Shown here piece by piece: positions 48,030 through 62,528 of a stretch of 64,000 nucleotides of DNA (position 1 is the first letter of the stretch; each line of letters opens with the position of its first letter). The position numbers and the translations under genes were made by a program. The stretch comes from Microbacterium sp. RU1D (GTDB taxonomy: Bacteria; Actinomycetota; Actinomycetes; Actinomycetales; Microbacteriaceae), in assembly GCF_900156435.1 (NCBI RefSeq), contig NZ_FTPQ01000001.1:1674001-1738000 (forward strand), read 5' to 3'. The notes beneath the pieces were generated by a model, which was not told where the DNA came from, ran no database searches, and saw nothing but the letters and a program-made list of their open reading frames with translations.

Positions 48030-48922
48030 GCAGCGTCCTGTACGACGTCCCCGGCCCGAAGGCCATCCTGCGCAACCGCATCCTCGGGGTGCTCACGATC
48101 CTGGTGGTGCTCGGCATCCTGGCCTTCTTCGTGTGGCGCCTGCTGGAGACGGGCCAGTTCACCGCGAAGAAATGGTCCGCGTTCACCTACACCAACGTGT
48201 GGACCAGCATCCTGAACGCGACCCTGGCGACCCTCGCCGCCTTCGGCGCGGCCGCGGTCGGCGCCCTGGTGCTGGGCTTCGTGCTCGCCATCGGCCGCCT
48301 CTCCGACCACGCCTGGGTGCGCTGGCCCTTCACCGCCGTGATCGAGGTGTTCCGCGCGATCCCCGTGCTGGTCTTCATGTTCCTGCTGTACTACGGGTTC
48401 CCGGTGATCGGCATCCGTATGGAGCCGTACTGGGCCGTCGTGATCGCGCTCATCTGCTACAACGGCTCCGTGCTGGCGGAGGTCATCCGTGCCGGCGTCG
48501 AATCGCTCCCGCGGGGCCAGGCCGAGGCCGGGTACGCCGTCGGGCTGCGCAAGGCCGGGGTGATGCGTCTCGTGCTCCTGCCGCAGGCGATCCGCGCGAT
48601 GATGCCCGTCATCATCGCCCAGCTCGTGGTGACGCTGAAGGACACGGCGCTGGGCTTCATCATCACCTACCCCGAGCTGCTGTTCTACGCGAAGTACATC
48701 GGGGCACAGCCGACGGTGGGCTCGCCGATCGTGCCGGCGACCATCGTCGTCGGTGCGATCTACATCGCCCTGTGCCTGCTGCTGTCGTTCGTGGCGAACC
48801 TCGTCGAGAAGCGACTGCGCCGCTCGCCGCGCGGCGACGTCGCCGCTCCCGTTCAGCCGCTGCAGCAGGGGGCGACCGACACGTCGCTCATCGTCGCCCA
48901 GCGCGGCGGGTCCGCGACCTGA
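48026..48922 (+). CDS. gluD: Glutamate-type ABC transporter, permease
   Basis: 298 aa, about six helices. EAA loop EVIRAGVESLPRGQAEAGYAVG and core VIEVFRAIPVLVFMFLLYYG. It pairs with gluC in the membrane. The ~30-residue C-terminal tail after RRSPRGD is polar and variable. The gene ends 53 nt before pheS, which has its own -10. Confidence 0.93.
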   Translation: MSSVLYDVPGPKAILRNRILGVLTILVVLGILAFFVWRLLETGQFTAKKWSAFTYTNVWTSILNATLATLAAFGAAAVGALVLGFVLAIGRLSDHAWVRWPFTAVIEVFRAIPVLVFMFLLYYGFPVIGIRMEPYWAVVIALICYNGSVLAEVIRAGVESLPRGQAEAGYAVGLRKAGVMRLVLLPQAIRAMMPVIIAQLVVTLKDTALGFIITYPELLFYAKYIGAQPTVGSPIVPATIVVGAIYIALCLLLSFVANLVEKRLRRSPRGDVAAPVQPLQQGATDTSLIVAQRGGSAT

Positions 48923-48961
48923 TCCGGCCCCGGCGGGCGGGGGAGTGTCCCCGCCCGTCGG

Positions 48962-48967
48962 TAGACT
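48962..48967 (+). promoter_or_regulatory. Leaderless -10 (TAGACT) of pheST
   Basis: TAGACT, 8 nt, then GTG 48976. Confidence 0.45.
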
Positions 48968-48975
48968 CTCATCTC

Positions 48976-50016
48976 GTGTCCGACGCACCCGAGATCACCC
49001 CCGAGGCCGTCGCCTCCGCCGTCGATGCCGCACTCGCGGCCATCGCCGCGGCCGCGACCACGGCCGAGTTGAAAGCCGCCCGCTCCGCGCACACCGGGGA
49101 GCAGTCCTCCCTCGCGCGCCTGAACGCCCAGATGCGCCACGTGGCCCCCGAGCAGAAGGCTGCGGTCGGCAAGCTCGTCGGCCAGGCGCGCGGGCAGGTC
49201 AACCAGGCGCTCGCCGCTCGCGAGGCCGAGCTCGCCGAGGCCGAGACGGCCGCGCAGCTCGAGGCCGAGCGCATCGACGTCACCGCGCTGCCGCAGCGCG
49301 CCCGGGTCGGCGCACGGCATCCCATCTCGCTGCTCCAGGAGCAGGTGTCCGACATCTTCGTCGGCATGGGATGGGAAATCGCCGAGGGGCCCGAGCTCGA
49401 GCACGAGTGGTTCAACTTCGACGCGCTCAACTTCGACGTCGACCACCCCGCGCGGCAGATGCAGGACACGTTCTTCGTCGACCCGGTCGCGCGCCACCTG
49501 GTGTTGCGGACCCACACCAGCCCCGTGCAGGTGCGTTCGATGCTCGAGCGCGACCTGCCCATCTACGTGCTCTGCCCGGGCCGGGTGTACCGCACCGACG
49601 AGTTCGACGCGACGCACCTGCCGGTGTTCACGCAGTTCGAGGGACTCGTCGTCGACAAGGGCATCACCATGGCCCACCTCAAGGGCACCCTCGACCACGC
49701 CGCGCGCGTGCTGTTCGGGCCCGAGGCCAAGACGCGCTTCCGCGCGAACTTCTTCCCCTTCACCGAGCCGAGCGCCGAGCTCGACCTGTGGCATCCCACC
49801 TTCAAGGGCGGGGCGCGATGGATCGAGTGGGGCGGCTGCGGAATGGTGAACCCCAACGTCCTGCGCGCCGCCGGCATCGACCCCGAGGAGTACTCGGGCT
49901 TCGCCTTCGGCATGGGCATCGAGCGCACGCTCATGTTCCGCAGCGACGTCCAAGACATGCGCGACATGGCCGAGGGTGATGTGCGCTTCAGCGAGCAGTT
50001 CGGAATGGTGGTCTGA
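48976..50016 (+). CDS. pheS: Phenylalanine-tRNA ligase alpha subunit
   Basis: 346 aa from GTG 48976. N-terminal coiled coil (residues about 1-100), then class II core: motif 1 HPISLLQEQVSDIFVGMGWE, motif 2 PGRVYRTDEFDATHLPVFTQFEGL, and motif 3 GFAFGMGIERTLM. With PheT it forms the alpha2-beta2 enzyme. The stop shares a base with the pheT ATG. Confidence 0.97.
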   Translation: MSDAPEITPEAVASAVDAALAAIAAAATTAELKAARSAHTGEQSSLARLNAQMRHVAPEQKAAVGKLVGQARGQVNQALAAREAELAEAETAAQLEAERIDVTALPQRARVGARHPISLLQEQVSDIFVGMGWEIAEGPELEHEWFNFDALNFDVDHPARQMQDTFFVDPVARHLVLRTHTSPVQVRSMLERDLPIYVLCPGRVYRTDEFDATHLPVFTQFEGLVVDKGITMAHLKGTLDHAARVLFGPEAKTRFRANFFPFTEPSAELDLWHPTFKGGARWIEWGGCGMVNPNVLRAAGIDPEEYSGFAFGMGIERTLMFRSDVQDMRDMAEGDVRFSEQFGMVV

Positions 50017-52523
50017 TGCGGGTTCCGCTGTCGTGGTTGCGTGAGTACGTCGATCTCCCGACGGACGTCACGCCCGAGCAGGTGCTCGCCGATCTCGTGC
50101 GGGTCGGCTTCGAAGAGGAGGAGGTGCACCGTTTCGAGCTCGAGGGGCCGATCGTCGTCGGTCAGGTCGTCTCGTTCGAGGCCGAGCCGCAGTCCAACGG
50201 CAAGACCATCCGCTGGTGCCAGGTCGACGTCGGCGCCGAGCACGGGGGAGTGCGCGGCATCGTCTGCGGCGCGGGCAACTTCTTCCCCGGCGACAAGGTC
50301 GTGGTGACCCTGCCTGGCGCCGTCCTGCCCGGGCCCTTCCCGATCGCGGCCCGCAAAACGTACGGTCACGTCTCCGACGGCATGATCGCCTCCGCGCGCG
50401 AGCTGGGGCTCGGCGACGAGCACAACGGCATCCTGCGTCTCGTCGAGCTGGGACTCGACGCGCCCGTCGGCACCGACGCGATCGCGCTCCTCGGGCTCGA
50501 CGACGTGGCCGTCGAGATCAACGTGACCCCCGACCGCGGGTACGCCCTTTCGCTGCGCGGCGTGGCCCGCGAGTACTCCCACGCGACCGGCGCCGCGTTC
50601 CGCGACCCCGCCGAGCGCACCTGGGGCGACCTCGAGCCCGGCACCGGGTTCCCGGTCGCCGTCGACGATCAGGCGCCCATCCGCGGGCGCGTCGGCGCGA
50701 CGGAGTTCGTCGCCCGCATCGTGCGCGGCGTCGATCCCACCAAGCCGACGCCGGCGTGGATGATCGCGCGGCTGACACTGGCCGGCATCCGCTCCCTCGG
50801 CGTGCTGATCGACATCACCAACTACGTCATGCTCGAGCTCGGCGAGCCCATCCACGGCTACGACCTCGACCGCCTGCAGGGCGGCATCACCGTCCGTCGT
50901 GCGCGGGCCGGCGAGACCCTCGAGACCCTCGACGGCAAGGTGCGCACCCTCGACCCCGAGGACCTGCTGATCACCGACGAGTCCGGTCCCATCGGCCTGG
51001 CCGGCGTCATGGGTGGCGGGACGACCGAGATGACCGACGCGACGCGCAACGTGCTCATCGAGGCGGCCGTCTTCGACACCGTGACGATCGCGCGGACGGC
51101 CCGCCGGCACAAGCTGCCCTCCGAGGCGTCGCGCCGCTTCGAGCGGGGTGTCGACCCGAACGTCCCGTTCGCGGCCGCGCGCCGCGTCGCCGACCTCATG
51201 GTCGAGTACGCCGGCGGAACGCTGGACACGACCACCGGCGGCGCGCTCATGACCGAGGTGCACATCGACGGCATCGTCCTTCCCGATGGGTTCGTCTCGG
51301 GCCTGATCGGCGTCGACTACCCCGACGAGGAGATCGTCGCCTCGCTCGAGAAGATCGGATGCCGCGTCCTCGACGAGGGTGCGCAGCGCCTGGTCGTCCC
51401 GCCGTCCTGGCGCCCCGATCTCACGGACCGGTGGACGCTCGCCGAGGAGGTCGCCCGCATCGGTGGGTACGACCGGATCCCCTCGATCCTCCCGACGCCC
51501 CCGTCCGGCCGCGGCCTCACCTCCGCCCAGCAGGGCCGTCGCCGTGTCGCCAACGCCCTCGCGGCAGCGGGCTTCGTCGAGACGCCCTCGTTCCCCTTCA
51601 CCACCGAGGAGCAGAACGCCTTGCACGGCTCGCCCTCCGGTGATCCGCTGCCGAGCGTCAAGCTCGCGAACCCGCTCGACGGACTCGCGCCGTTCCTCCG
51701 TCGCTCGCTGGTCCCGGCGCTGCTGCAGGTCGCGCACCGCAACGTCTCGCGCGGCATCGTCGACCTCGCGCTCTTCGAGGCGGGGACGGTCTTCCTCCCC
51801 AAGCCCGGTGTGCAGTACGGCACGGCGTCCGTGCCGCCGCTGGCCGTGCGCCCCGACGCCGCCACCCTCGCGGCGCTCGACGCGTCGATCCCGCCGCAGC
51901 GTCGTCACGTCGCGATCCTGCTGTCCGGGCACTCCGTGCCGAAGCAGCCGGGACAGCCCCCCCTGGCCGCCGACCTCGCGGATGCCGTCGACGCGGTGCG
52001 CGTCCTGGCCGCGGCCGCGGGTGTCGACGTCGAACTGGTCCAGGCGCAGCGCGCGGCCCTCCACCCGGGTCGCACGGCGCGCGTGCTGGCCTCGGGTCAG
52101 GACATCGGGTACGTCGGCGAACTGCTGCCCGCGGTGTCCGCCGCGGCGGACCTGCCCGGGCGGGTGCTCGTGGCTGAGCTCGACCTCGACGCGATGCTCG
52201 AGCTGGCGCAGTCGCGCGTGGTCGCGGCATCCCTGTCGGGATTCCCGGCGGCGACGCAGGATGTATCGCTGACCGTTCCGCTCGAGGTCGCCGCTGGCGA
52301 CGTGCGCGCCGCCCTCGTCGAAGGGGGCGCGCCCCTGCTCGAGGGTGCCCGCCTCGTCGACGACTACCGCGGGCAGGGGCTCGCCGACGGGACGAAGAGC
52401 CTCACGTTCGCCCTGCGCTTCCGCGCCGACGACCGCACGCTGACGGCCGCCGAGGCGACGGATGCCAAGCTCGCCGGCGTCGCGGTCGCGTCCGAGCGTC
52501 TCGGCGCCGCCATCCGCGACTGA
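50016..52523 (+). CDS. pheT: Phenylalanine-tRNA ligase beta subunit
   Basis: 835 aa. tRNA-binding EMAP domain (about residues 39-150), B3/B4 editing region (about 215-400: VLIDITNYVMLELGEPIHGYD), B5 domain, a class II-like core, and a C-terminal ferredoxin-like anticodon-binding domain (about 740-835: FPAATQDVSLTVPLEV, LTFALRFRADDRTLTAAEA). Edits Tyr-tRNA(Phe) and completes PheRS. Ends with a terminator hairpin. Confidence 0.97.
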   Translation: MRVPLSWLREYVDLPTDVTPEQVLADLVRVGFEEEEVHRFELEGPIVVGQVVSFEAEPQSNGKTIRWCQVDVGAEHGGVRGIVCGAGNFFPGDKVVVTLPGAVLPGPFPIAARKTYGHVSDGMIASARELGLGDEHNGILRLVELGLDAPVGTDAIALLGLDDVAVEINVTPDRGYALSLRGVAREYSHATGAAFRDPAERTWGDLEPGTGFPVAVDDQAPIRGRVGATEFVARIVRGVDPTKPTPAWMIARLTLAGIRSLGVLIDITNYVMLELGEPIHGYDLDRLQGGITVRRARAGETLETLDGKVRTLDPEDLLITDESGPIGLAGVMGGGTTEMTDATRNVLIEAAVFDTVTIARTARRHKLPSEASRRFERGVDPNVPFAAARRVADLMVEYAGGTLDTTTGGALMTEVHIDGIVLPDGFVSGLIGVDYPDEEIVASLEKIGCRVLDEGAQRLVVPPSWRPDLTDRWTLAEEVARIGGYDRIPSILPTPPSGRGLTSAQQGRRRVANALAAAGFVETPSFPFTTEEQNALHGSPSGDPLPSVKLANPLDGLAPFLRRSLVPALLQVAHRNVSRGIVDLALFEAGTVFLPKPGVQYGTASVPPLAVRPDAATLAALDASIPPQRRHVAILLSGHSVPKQPGQPPLAADLADAVDAVRVLAAAAGVDVELVQAQRAALHPGRTARVLASGQDIGYVGELLPAVSAAADLPGRVLVAELDLDAMLELAQSRVVAASLSGFPAATQDVSLTVPLEVAAGDVRAALVEGGAPLLEGARLVDDYRGQGLADGTKSLTFALRFRADDRTLTAAEATDAKLAGVAVASERLGAAIRD

Positions 52524-52538
52524 CGATCCGTCCCCTCG

Positions 52539-52572
52539 GGAGCGCCGCCCGGCTCACGCCGCGCGGCGCTCC
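52539..52572 (+). terminator. Terminator hairpin after pheT
   Basis: GGAGCGCCGC (52539-52548) pairs perfectly with GCGGCGCTCC (52563-52572), 15 nt after the pheT stop. Confidence 0.75.
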
Positions 52573-52777
52573 GGTGCGTTCGACGTGTGTGCCGACGCCC
52601 GAGCGACCGGGGAGGTGTTGCGCGTCACGAGCGAGCGCTCGCGCAGAGCGCGCATCGTCCTGCCGCGCGTTCCGTCTGGACGCGCACCGGGCGCGGAGGC
52701 GGCGCGAGCCGACCGCGGGGCGTGAGACGACCGCGGGTGCGCCCCGACCGCTCATTCGCTCCGACCGCGAGGACGGC

Positions 52778-52871
52778 TGCCCTCATCGCCGATAAGGGGG
52801 CAGTCGGGGGTGCTCGGCGATGAGGGCAGGCCTCCGAGCGTACACGACGTTTGTCCCCCAAATGGGGGACA
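52778..52871. repeat. Two perfect palindromes in the pheT-argC gap
   Basis: TGCCCTCATCGCCGA (52778-52792) and its exact inverse (52814-52828) flank a 21-nt loop. Then TGTCCCCC-AAAT-GGGGGACA (52852-52871) forms an 8-bp palindrome. The 625-bp gap is the longest in the window. The stretch 52573-52777 shows no other structure, and 52872-52958 shows nothing. Operator, terminator or dispersed-repeat roles are all possible. Confidence 0.65.
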
Positions 52872-52958
52872 GGCGTGCGAGTGAGTGCGTCCGGGCGCTC
52901 CGGCCGCGTGAGACCGCGGGCGGTCGACGTTGATTTGCCCCGTCGACCTCACGGCCGA

Positions 52959-52964
52959 TACCCT
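52959..52964 (+). promoter_or_regulatory. Leaderless -10 (TACCCT) of the 31-codon ORF
   Basis: TACCCT, 6 nt, then ATG 52971. The spacing is the one found at known genes here. Confidence 0.4.
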
Positions 52965-52970
52965 CGCCCT

Positions 52971-53066
52971 ATGTCGTCGACCACCGCACGCGCCGAGGAG
53001 CTCTTCGTGAGCACCGGCGACGAGCGTCGACGTCGGGTCGCGCGCCGATTCTCGGCGACCTCGTAA
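52971..53066 (+). CDS. Putative 31-aa protein
   Basis: Short ORF beginning MSSTTARAEELFVSTGDERR and ending FSATS, with a basic RRRRVARR stretch. It looks like one amphipathic helix; no signal or membrane segment and no family recognised. Support comes from the -10 at the leaderless spacing and from its place in an otherwise empty 625-bp gap before argC. It could also be a leader ORF, but its stop is 82 nt before argC and argC has its own -10. Confidence 0.4.
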   Translation: MSSTTARAEELFVSTGDERRRRVARRFSATS

Positions 53067-53136
53067 CCCGCCACCGGTCGGGCATACGGGCGTCGCCGCC
53101 CCGCTTCACGCTGCGTGCAGCATCAGCCCCGACTCG

Positions 53137-53142
53137 TAAGGT
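53137..53142 (+). promoter_or_regulatory. Leaderless -10 (TAAGGT) of the arg operon
   Basis: TAAGGT, 6 nt, then the argC ATG. I found no clear ArgR operator. Confidence 0.5.
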
Positions 53143-53148
53143 GGATAC

Positions 53149-54198
53149 ATGACCCTCTCGGTCGCCGTCTCCGGCGCTTCCGGCTATGCGGGTGGCGAGA
53201 TCCTCCGCCTCCTCGCCGACCATCCCGACGTGGAGATCCGCACGGTCACCGCGCACTCCAGCGCCGGCCAGCGGCTCGTCACCCACCAACCGCACCTGCG
53301 CTCGCTCGCCCACCTCGACCTGCAGCCGACCACGCCCGAGGTGCTCGCCGGTCACGACATCGTCGTGCTCGCCCTGCCTCACGGACAGTCGGCGCAGTAC
53401 ACCGACGCCCTCGCCGACACCCCGCTGGTGATCGACGCCGGCGCCGACCATCGCCTGACATCGGCGGAGGACTGGGCCGCCTTCTACGGCGGCGAGCACC
53501 CCGAGCCCTGGACGTACGGCGTCCCCGAGCTGACCGTCGACGGCGTCAAGCAGCGCGAGCACCTCCGCGGGGCCACGCGCATCGCCGCGCCCGGGTGCAA
53601 CGCCTCGACCGTCGCGCTCTCCCTCGCGCCGGGCGTCGCGGCGGGCGTGATCGACCCGGGGGACATCGTGTCGGTGCTCGCCGTGGGGCCGAGCGGCGCC
53701 GGGAAGTCGGCGAAGACGAACCTGCTCGCCAGCGAGATCCTCGGCACCGCGAACCCGTATGCCGTCGGCGGTACGCACCGGCACATCCCCGAGATCCGCC
53801 AGGCGCTGGCCGCCGCCGGGGCGCCGCGTGACGGCATCCGTCTGTCGTTCACGCCCGTGCTCGTGCCGATGGCGCGCGGCATCCTCGCGACCTCCTCGGC
53901 GCCGATCATCGACGGCGCGACGGATGCCGAGATCCGGGCCGCGTGGGAGAGCGCCTATGCCGACGAGACCTTCGTCGAGCTGCTGCCCGCGGGGGTCTTC
54001 CCGCGCACCGCGGACGTGCTCGGCGCCAACATCGCATCGATGGGTCTCGCGGTCGATCGCGCGGCGAACCGCGTGACCGTCGTCGCCGCCGTCGACAATC
54101 TCGTCAAGGGCACGGCGGGAGCCGCCGTGCAGTCCATGAACATCGCGCTGGGCCTCGCCGAGACCACCGCCCTTCCCCTGAACGGAGTCGCCCCGTGA
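53149..54198 (+). CDS. argC: N-acetyl-gamma-glutamyl-phosphate reductase
   Basis: 349 aa. Rossmann motif [20 protein letters not shown] and catalytic cysteine in [20 protein letters not shown]-dependent third step of arginine synthesis. First gene of argCJBDF, each pair joined by a 4-nt GTGA or ATGA overlap. Confidence 0.97.
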   Translation: MTLSVAVSGASGYAGGEILRLLADHPDVEIRTVTAHSSAGQRLVTHQPHLRSLAHLDLQPTTPEVLAGHDIVVLALPHGQSAQYTDALADTPLVIDAGADHRLTSAEDWAAFYGGEHPEPWTYGVPELTVDGVKQREHLRGATRIAAPGCNASTVALSLAPGVAAGVIDPGDIVSVLAVGPSGAGKSAKTNLLASEILGTANPYAVGGTHRHIPEIRQALAAAGAPRDGIRLSFTPVLVPMARGILATSSAPIIDGATDAEIRAAWESAYADETFVELLPAGVFPRTADVLGANIASMGLAVDRAANRVTVVAAVDNLVKGTAGAAVQSMNIALGLAETTALPLNGVAP

Positions 54199-55352
54199 GT
54201 GTGACGATCCCCGCTGGTTTCGAAGCGGCCGGCGTCGCCGTCGGCCTCAAGTCCTCCGGTGCCCGCGACGTCGCCCTCGTCGTCAACCGCGGACCGCTCA
54301 AGGTGGGCGCGGCGGTGTTCACCTCGAACCGCGCGAAGGCCAACCCCATCCTGTGGTCGGAGCAGGTCGTGAAAGACGGCGTGATCGAAGCCGTCGTGCT
54401 GAACTCCGGCGGCGCGAACTGCTTCACCGGTGCCTTCGGCTTCCAGACCACGCACCAGACCGCGGAGCGCGCGGCCGACCTGCTCGGCGTCGGCGCGGGC
54501 GACGTCGTCGTGTGTTCGACGGGACTGATCGGCACGGGCGACGAGGTGTTCCGCGCGAAGGTGCTCGACGGCGTCGAGAAGGGCGTCGCCGCTCTCTCGG
54601 CCGACGGCGGAGAGGACGCCTCTCTCGCCATCATGACCACCGACTCGAGGCCGAAGCGCGCCGCTCACCATGGCGAGGGGTGGAGCATCGGCGGGATGGC
54701 CAAGGGCGCCGGCATGCTCGCCCCGGGCCTGGCCACCATGCTCGTGGTCCTCACCACCGACGTCGTGCTCGGTGCGGCGGAGGCCGACGCGGCGCTGCGA
54801 TCGGCGACGCGCGTCAGTTTCGACCGCCTCGACTCCGACGGCTGCATGTCGACCAACGATCAGGTGACCCTGGTGTCCAGCGGGGCCAGTGGCATCCGGG
54901 TGGATGCCGACGAGTTCGGCGCCGCGCTCGCCGCCGTGTGCGACGACCTCGCCGCGCAGCTGCAGGGTGACGCCGAGGGCGCGAGCCACGACATCACCAT
55001 CCGGGTCGTGAACGCCGCGAGCGAGGACGACGCGGTCGAGGTGGGCCGCTCGATCGCGCGGAACAACCTCTTCAAGGCCGCGGTCTTCGGAGGCGACGCG
55101 AATTGGGGGCGCGTCCTCGCCGCGATCGGCACGACCGACGCGGCCTTCGACCCCTACGACGTCGACGTGTGGATGAACGGGGTGCGCGTATGCACCGCCG
55201 GCGGTCCCGACCGTCCCCGCGAGGACGTGGATCTGACCCCCCGCGCCACCGACCTCGTCGTCGACCTCCGCGTCGGCGACGCCGCGGCCACGATCCGTAC
55301 CAACGACCTCACGCACGATTACGTCCACGAGAACAGCGCCTACTCCTCATGA
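54195..55352 (+). CDS. argJ: Bifunctional glutamate N-acetyltransferase / N-acetylglutamate synthase
   Basis: 385 aa, GTG in the GTGA overlap with argC. The self-cleavage and nucleophile motif [14 protein letters not shown] (threonine of A-T-M-L) and the C-terminal [23 protein letters not shown] are present. It recycles the acetyl group between ornithine and glutamate, so the pathway is the cyclic type. Confidence 0.97.
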   Translation: MSVTIPAGFEAAGVAVGLKSSGARDVALVVNRGPLKVGAAVFTSNRAKANPILWSEQVVKDGVIEAVVLNSGGANCFTGAFGFQTTHQTAERAADLLGVGAGDVVVCSTGLIGTGDEVFRAKVLDGVEKGVAALSADGGEDASLAIMTTDSRPKRAAHHGEGWSIGGMAKGAGMLAPGLATMLVVLTTDVVLGAAEADAALRSATRVSFDRLDSDGCMSTNDQVTLVSSGASGIRVDADEFGAALAAVCDDLAAQLQGDAEGASHDITIRVVNAASEDDAVEVGRSIARNNLFKAAVFGGDANWGRVLAAIGTTDAAFDPYDVDVWMNGVRVCTAGGPDRPREDVDLTPRATDLVVDLRVGDAAATIRTNDLTHDYVHENSAYSS

Positions 55353-56247
55353 CCCACGTCGACCTCCAAGACACCGATCCCGCCGCCGCCAGCGAACGGG
55401 CGGTCACGCTCGTCGAGTCATTGCCCTGGGTGCGCAAGTACCGCGATCAGGTCGTCGTGGTGAAGTACGGCGGCAACGCCATGGTCAGCGATGAGCTGCA
55501 GGACGCCTTCGCCGCCGACATCGCCTACCTGCGTTACGTCGGGGTGAAGCCGGTCGTGGTGCACGGCGGCGGCCCGCAGATCTCGTCGATGCTGAACCGG
55601 CTCGACATCCCGAGCGAGTTCCGCGGCGGCTACCGCGTCACCTCGACCGAGGCGATCGGCGTCGTCCGCATGGTGCTCACCGGCCAGATCAACCCGCAGC
55701 TCGTGGCCAAGGTCAACGCGCACGGGCCGCTGGCGACGGGCCTGAGCGGAGAGGATGCCGGGTTGTTCGGCGGTCGTCGACGCGGTGTCGTGGTCGACGG
55801 GGTCGAGCACGACCTCGGCCGCGTGGGCGACGTCGTCACGGTCGACCCGCAGCCGGTGCTGGACCACCTCGCCGCGGGACGCGTGCCGATCGTGTCGAGC
55901 ATCGCCCCCGACCTGGACCACCCCGGCACCTCGCTCAACGTCAACGCCGATGCGGCCGCGGCGGCGCTCGCGATCGCGCTGAACGCGAAGAAGCTCGTCG
56001 TGCTCACCGACGTGCCCGGCCTCTACGCCGACTGGCCCAACCGCGACTCGCTCGTGTCGCACCTGACCTCGACGGAGCTGCGGGCGATGGTGCCCACGCT
56101 CGAGTCGGGGATGATCCCCAAGATGCAGGCGTGCCTCGACGCCGTCGACGGGGGAGTGCCCACGGCCGCCATCATCGACGGACGCGTGCCGCACTCGGTG
56201 CTCGTCGAACTCTTCACCAACAAAGGAATCGGAACGGAGGTGGTCGC

Positions 56248-56251
<4 letters not shown>
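55349..56251 (+). CDS. argB: Acetylglutamate kinase
   Basis: 300 aa. [22 protein letters not shown], and [14 protein letters not shown] match the amino-acid kinase fold. The N-terminal helix ([19 protein letters not shown]) is of the arginine-feedback-sensitive type, so product inhibition is likely. Coupled to argJ and argD by overlaps. Confidence 0.97.
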
Positions 56252-59521
<3,270 letters not shown>

Positions 59522-59574
59522 GGCCGCGGCGCCGTCGCGGTGCTCCCGGCTCGGGGGATGTCGGCAGCCGTCGG

Positions 59575-61017
<1,443 letters not shown>

Positions 61018-61068
61018 ATATCAGCATTTTACTTATCAAGCGCACTTCATAAGCGTTATGCTTATCGC
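61018..61068 (+). promoter_or_regulatory. A+T-rich operator/promoter before the SatD-type gene
   Basis: A strikingly A+T-rich stretch for this genome. It holds a perfect palindrome ATAAGC-GTTAT-GCTTAT (61049-61065), a further CTTATC at 61032-61037 and the related words CTTATCAAGCG and CATAAGCG. TATGCT (61057-61062) lies 6 nt before the ATG and inside the palindrome, so a bound regulator would block transcription. Self-repression by the SatD-type protein is a reasonable inference. Confidence 0.6.
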
Positions 61069-61716
61069 ATGACCGTCGCCGTCATCGCCGATATCGTCGC
61101 CTCGCGACGCCTGGACGATCGGGCCGGAGCGCAGCGTGCGATCTCCGACGCCGTCGCCGACGTCGAGCGTGCGCTGCCGGTCGCGACGGCACCGCTCACC
61201 GCGGTCGTCGGCGACGAGCTGCAGGGGGAGTACCCGTCGCTATCCGCCGCGCTCGCCTCGCTGCTGCTGCTGCGTCTCGCGCTGCCCGAGGGCGTCGACT
61301 GCCGGTTCGGCGTGGGAGTGGGCGAGGTGCGCCCCATCGCGATCGAGGGCCGGGAGCTGCCCGAGGGACCGGCGTGGTGGGCCGCCCGGGCCGCGATCGA
61401 GAAGGTCGAGCGGCTGCAGCAGCGCGCCGCGCCGCTCGCGCGCACGTGGATCGAACGGGCTGAGGGGGAGGATGCCGGCATGACCGAGACCATCGCGCTG
61501 GCCACCGCGTACGCCCTGAGCCGTGACCAGGCTGTCTCGGCCATGAGCGACCGCGCGCGCCGCCTCACCTACGGCCGGTGTCTCGGCCGGTCGCAGCGAG
61601 ATCTCGCCGCGCAGGAGGGAATCAGCCAGTCCGCGGTGTCGCAGGCCCTTTCCTCCGCGGGGTCCGCCGTCGTGGTCGAGGGCTACGAGCTACTGGTGGC
61701 GGGGGTGCACGCGTGA
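61069..61716 (+). CDS. SatD-family protein with helix-turn-helix
   Basis: 215 aa. N-terminal SatD domain (MTVAVIADIVASRRLDDRAG, VVGDELQGEYPSLSAALASLLLLRLALP), then a C-terminal HTH around residues 170-205 (RCLGRSQRDLAAQEGISQSAVSQALSSAG). The two-domain layout suggests a ligand- or nucleotide-sensing regulator, though no published mechanism is known to me. The palindromic A+T-rich promoter just upstream is a candidate target. Coupled by GTGA to a membrane protein gene. Confidence 0.82.
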   Translation: MTVAVIADIVASRRLDDRAGAQRAISDAVADVERALPVATAPLTAVVGDELQGEYPSLSAALASLLLLRLALPEGVDCRFGVGVGEVRPIAIEGRELPEGPAWWAARAAIEKVERLQQRAAPLARTWIERAEGEDAGMTETIALATAYALSRDQAVSAMSDRARRLTYGRCLGRSQRDLAAQEGISQSAVSQALSSAGSAVVVEGYELLVAGVHA

Positions 61717-62420
61717 TCGCCGCGGGTCTTCTGCTGCTCGCGGTGGGCGGGGTCGATCTGGTGCGCCAGATGATCCGCTCCCGCCGGTGGATCGCTCTCG
61801 CCATCGCGGGCGTCGCGCTGATCATCCTGTCGGCCGGTCTCGACGCCGTCGTCGCCGGGGTCCTGGCCGTCGCCATCGCGGCGATCTGGACGTGGGTGCT
61901 TCCCGAGCGAGGGCCCGCGCGCGCGGGGCTGTGGCCGGTCGCGCTGCTGGCACTGGCCGCGGCGGCGTGCGTGGTCATCGCTCCCGCGCGTGCGCGTCCG
62001 GGGCTCATCGGCGAGGCATGGGCCGCCTACCGCCCGGGCGACGCCGTCTCGGTCGACGTGGTGCTGCTCGTGGTGGGGTGTCTCGTCTTCCTCCTCGAGT
62101 CGGGCAATGCGGTGGTGCGCATCGCGCTGCGGTCGGAGATGGGCGGGGCGCCGGGTGACGAGCAGGCCGCACCCACGCTCAAGGGCGGACGGCTCATCGG
62201 TCCGCTCGAGCGGATCCTCGTGTTCGTCCTCACCCTCGCCGGCGCCTACACGCTGCTGGCGGCCGTGCTCGCGGCGAAGGGCATCGTGCGCTTCCCCGAG
62301 ATCTCGCGCGATCGCGACGACGGCGATCGCGCCGAATACTTCCTCATCGGCAGCCTGGTCAGCTGGGTGACCTCGCTCGCGGCGGCGTTCCTCGTGTGGT
62401 GGGGCGTGCACGCCGGCTGA
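61713..62420 (+). CDS. Membrane protein partnered with SatD
   Basis: 235 aa, GTG in the GTGA overlap with the SatD gene. Six or seven membrane helices. A cytosolic loop (GGAPGDEQAAPTLKGGRLIGPLERILVF) and EISRDRDDGDRAEYFLIGSLVSWVTS resemble the conserved membrane proteins paired with SatD. Function unknown; the pair looks like a regulator plus effector unit. Confidence 0.75.
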   Translation: MIAAGLLLLAVGGVDLVRQMIRSRRWIALAIAGVALIILSAGLDAVVAGVLAVAIAAIWTWVLPERGPARAGLWPVALLALAAAACVVIAPARARPGLIGEAWAAYRPGDAVSVDVVLLVVGCLVFLLESGNAVVRIALRSEMGGAPGDEQAAPTLKGGRLIGPLERILVFVLTLAGAYTLLAAVLAAKGIVRFPEISRDRDDGDRAEYFLIGSLVSWVTSLAAAFLVWWGVHAG

Positions 62421-62516
62421 CCCCCGATCCGAGCGCGTCGTCCCTGTCAGGCGAGCGGGGCATCGCATCCGTCGGGGCGCCAGGCCGTGGCATCCGGGGG
62501 CACCCGAGCCCGCTGG

Positions 62517-62522
62517 TAGCCT
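62517..62522 (+). promoter_or_regulatory. Leaderless -10 (TAGCCT) of tyrS
   Basis: TAGCCT, 6 nt, then GTG 62529. Confidence 0.5.
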
Positions 62523-62528
62523 GAACCG

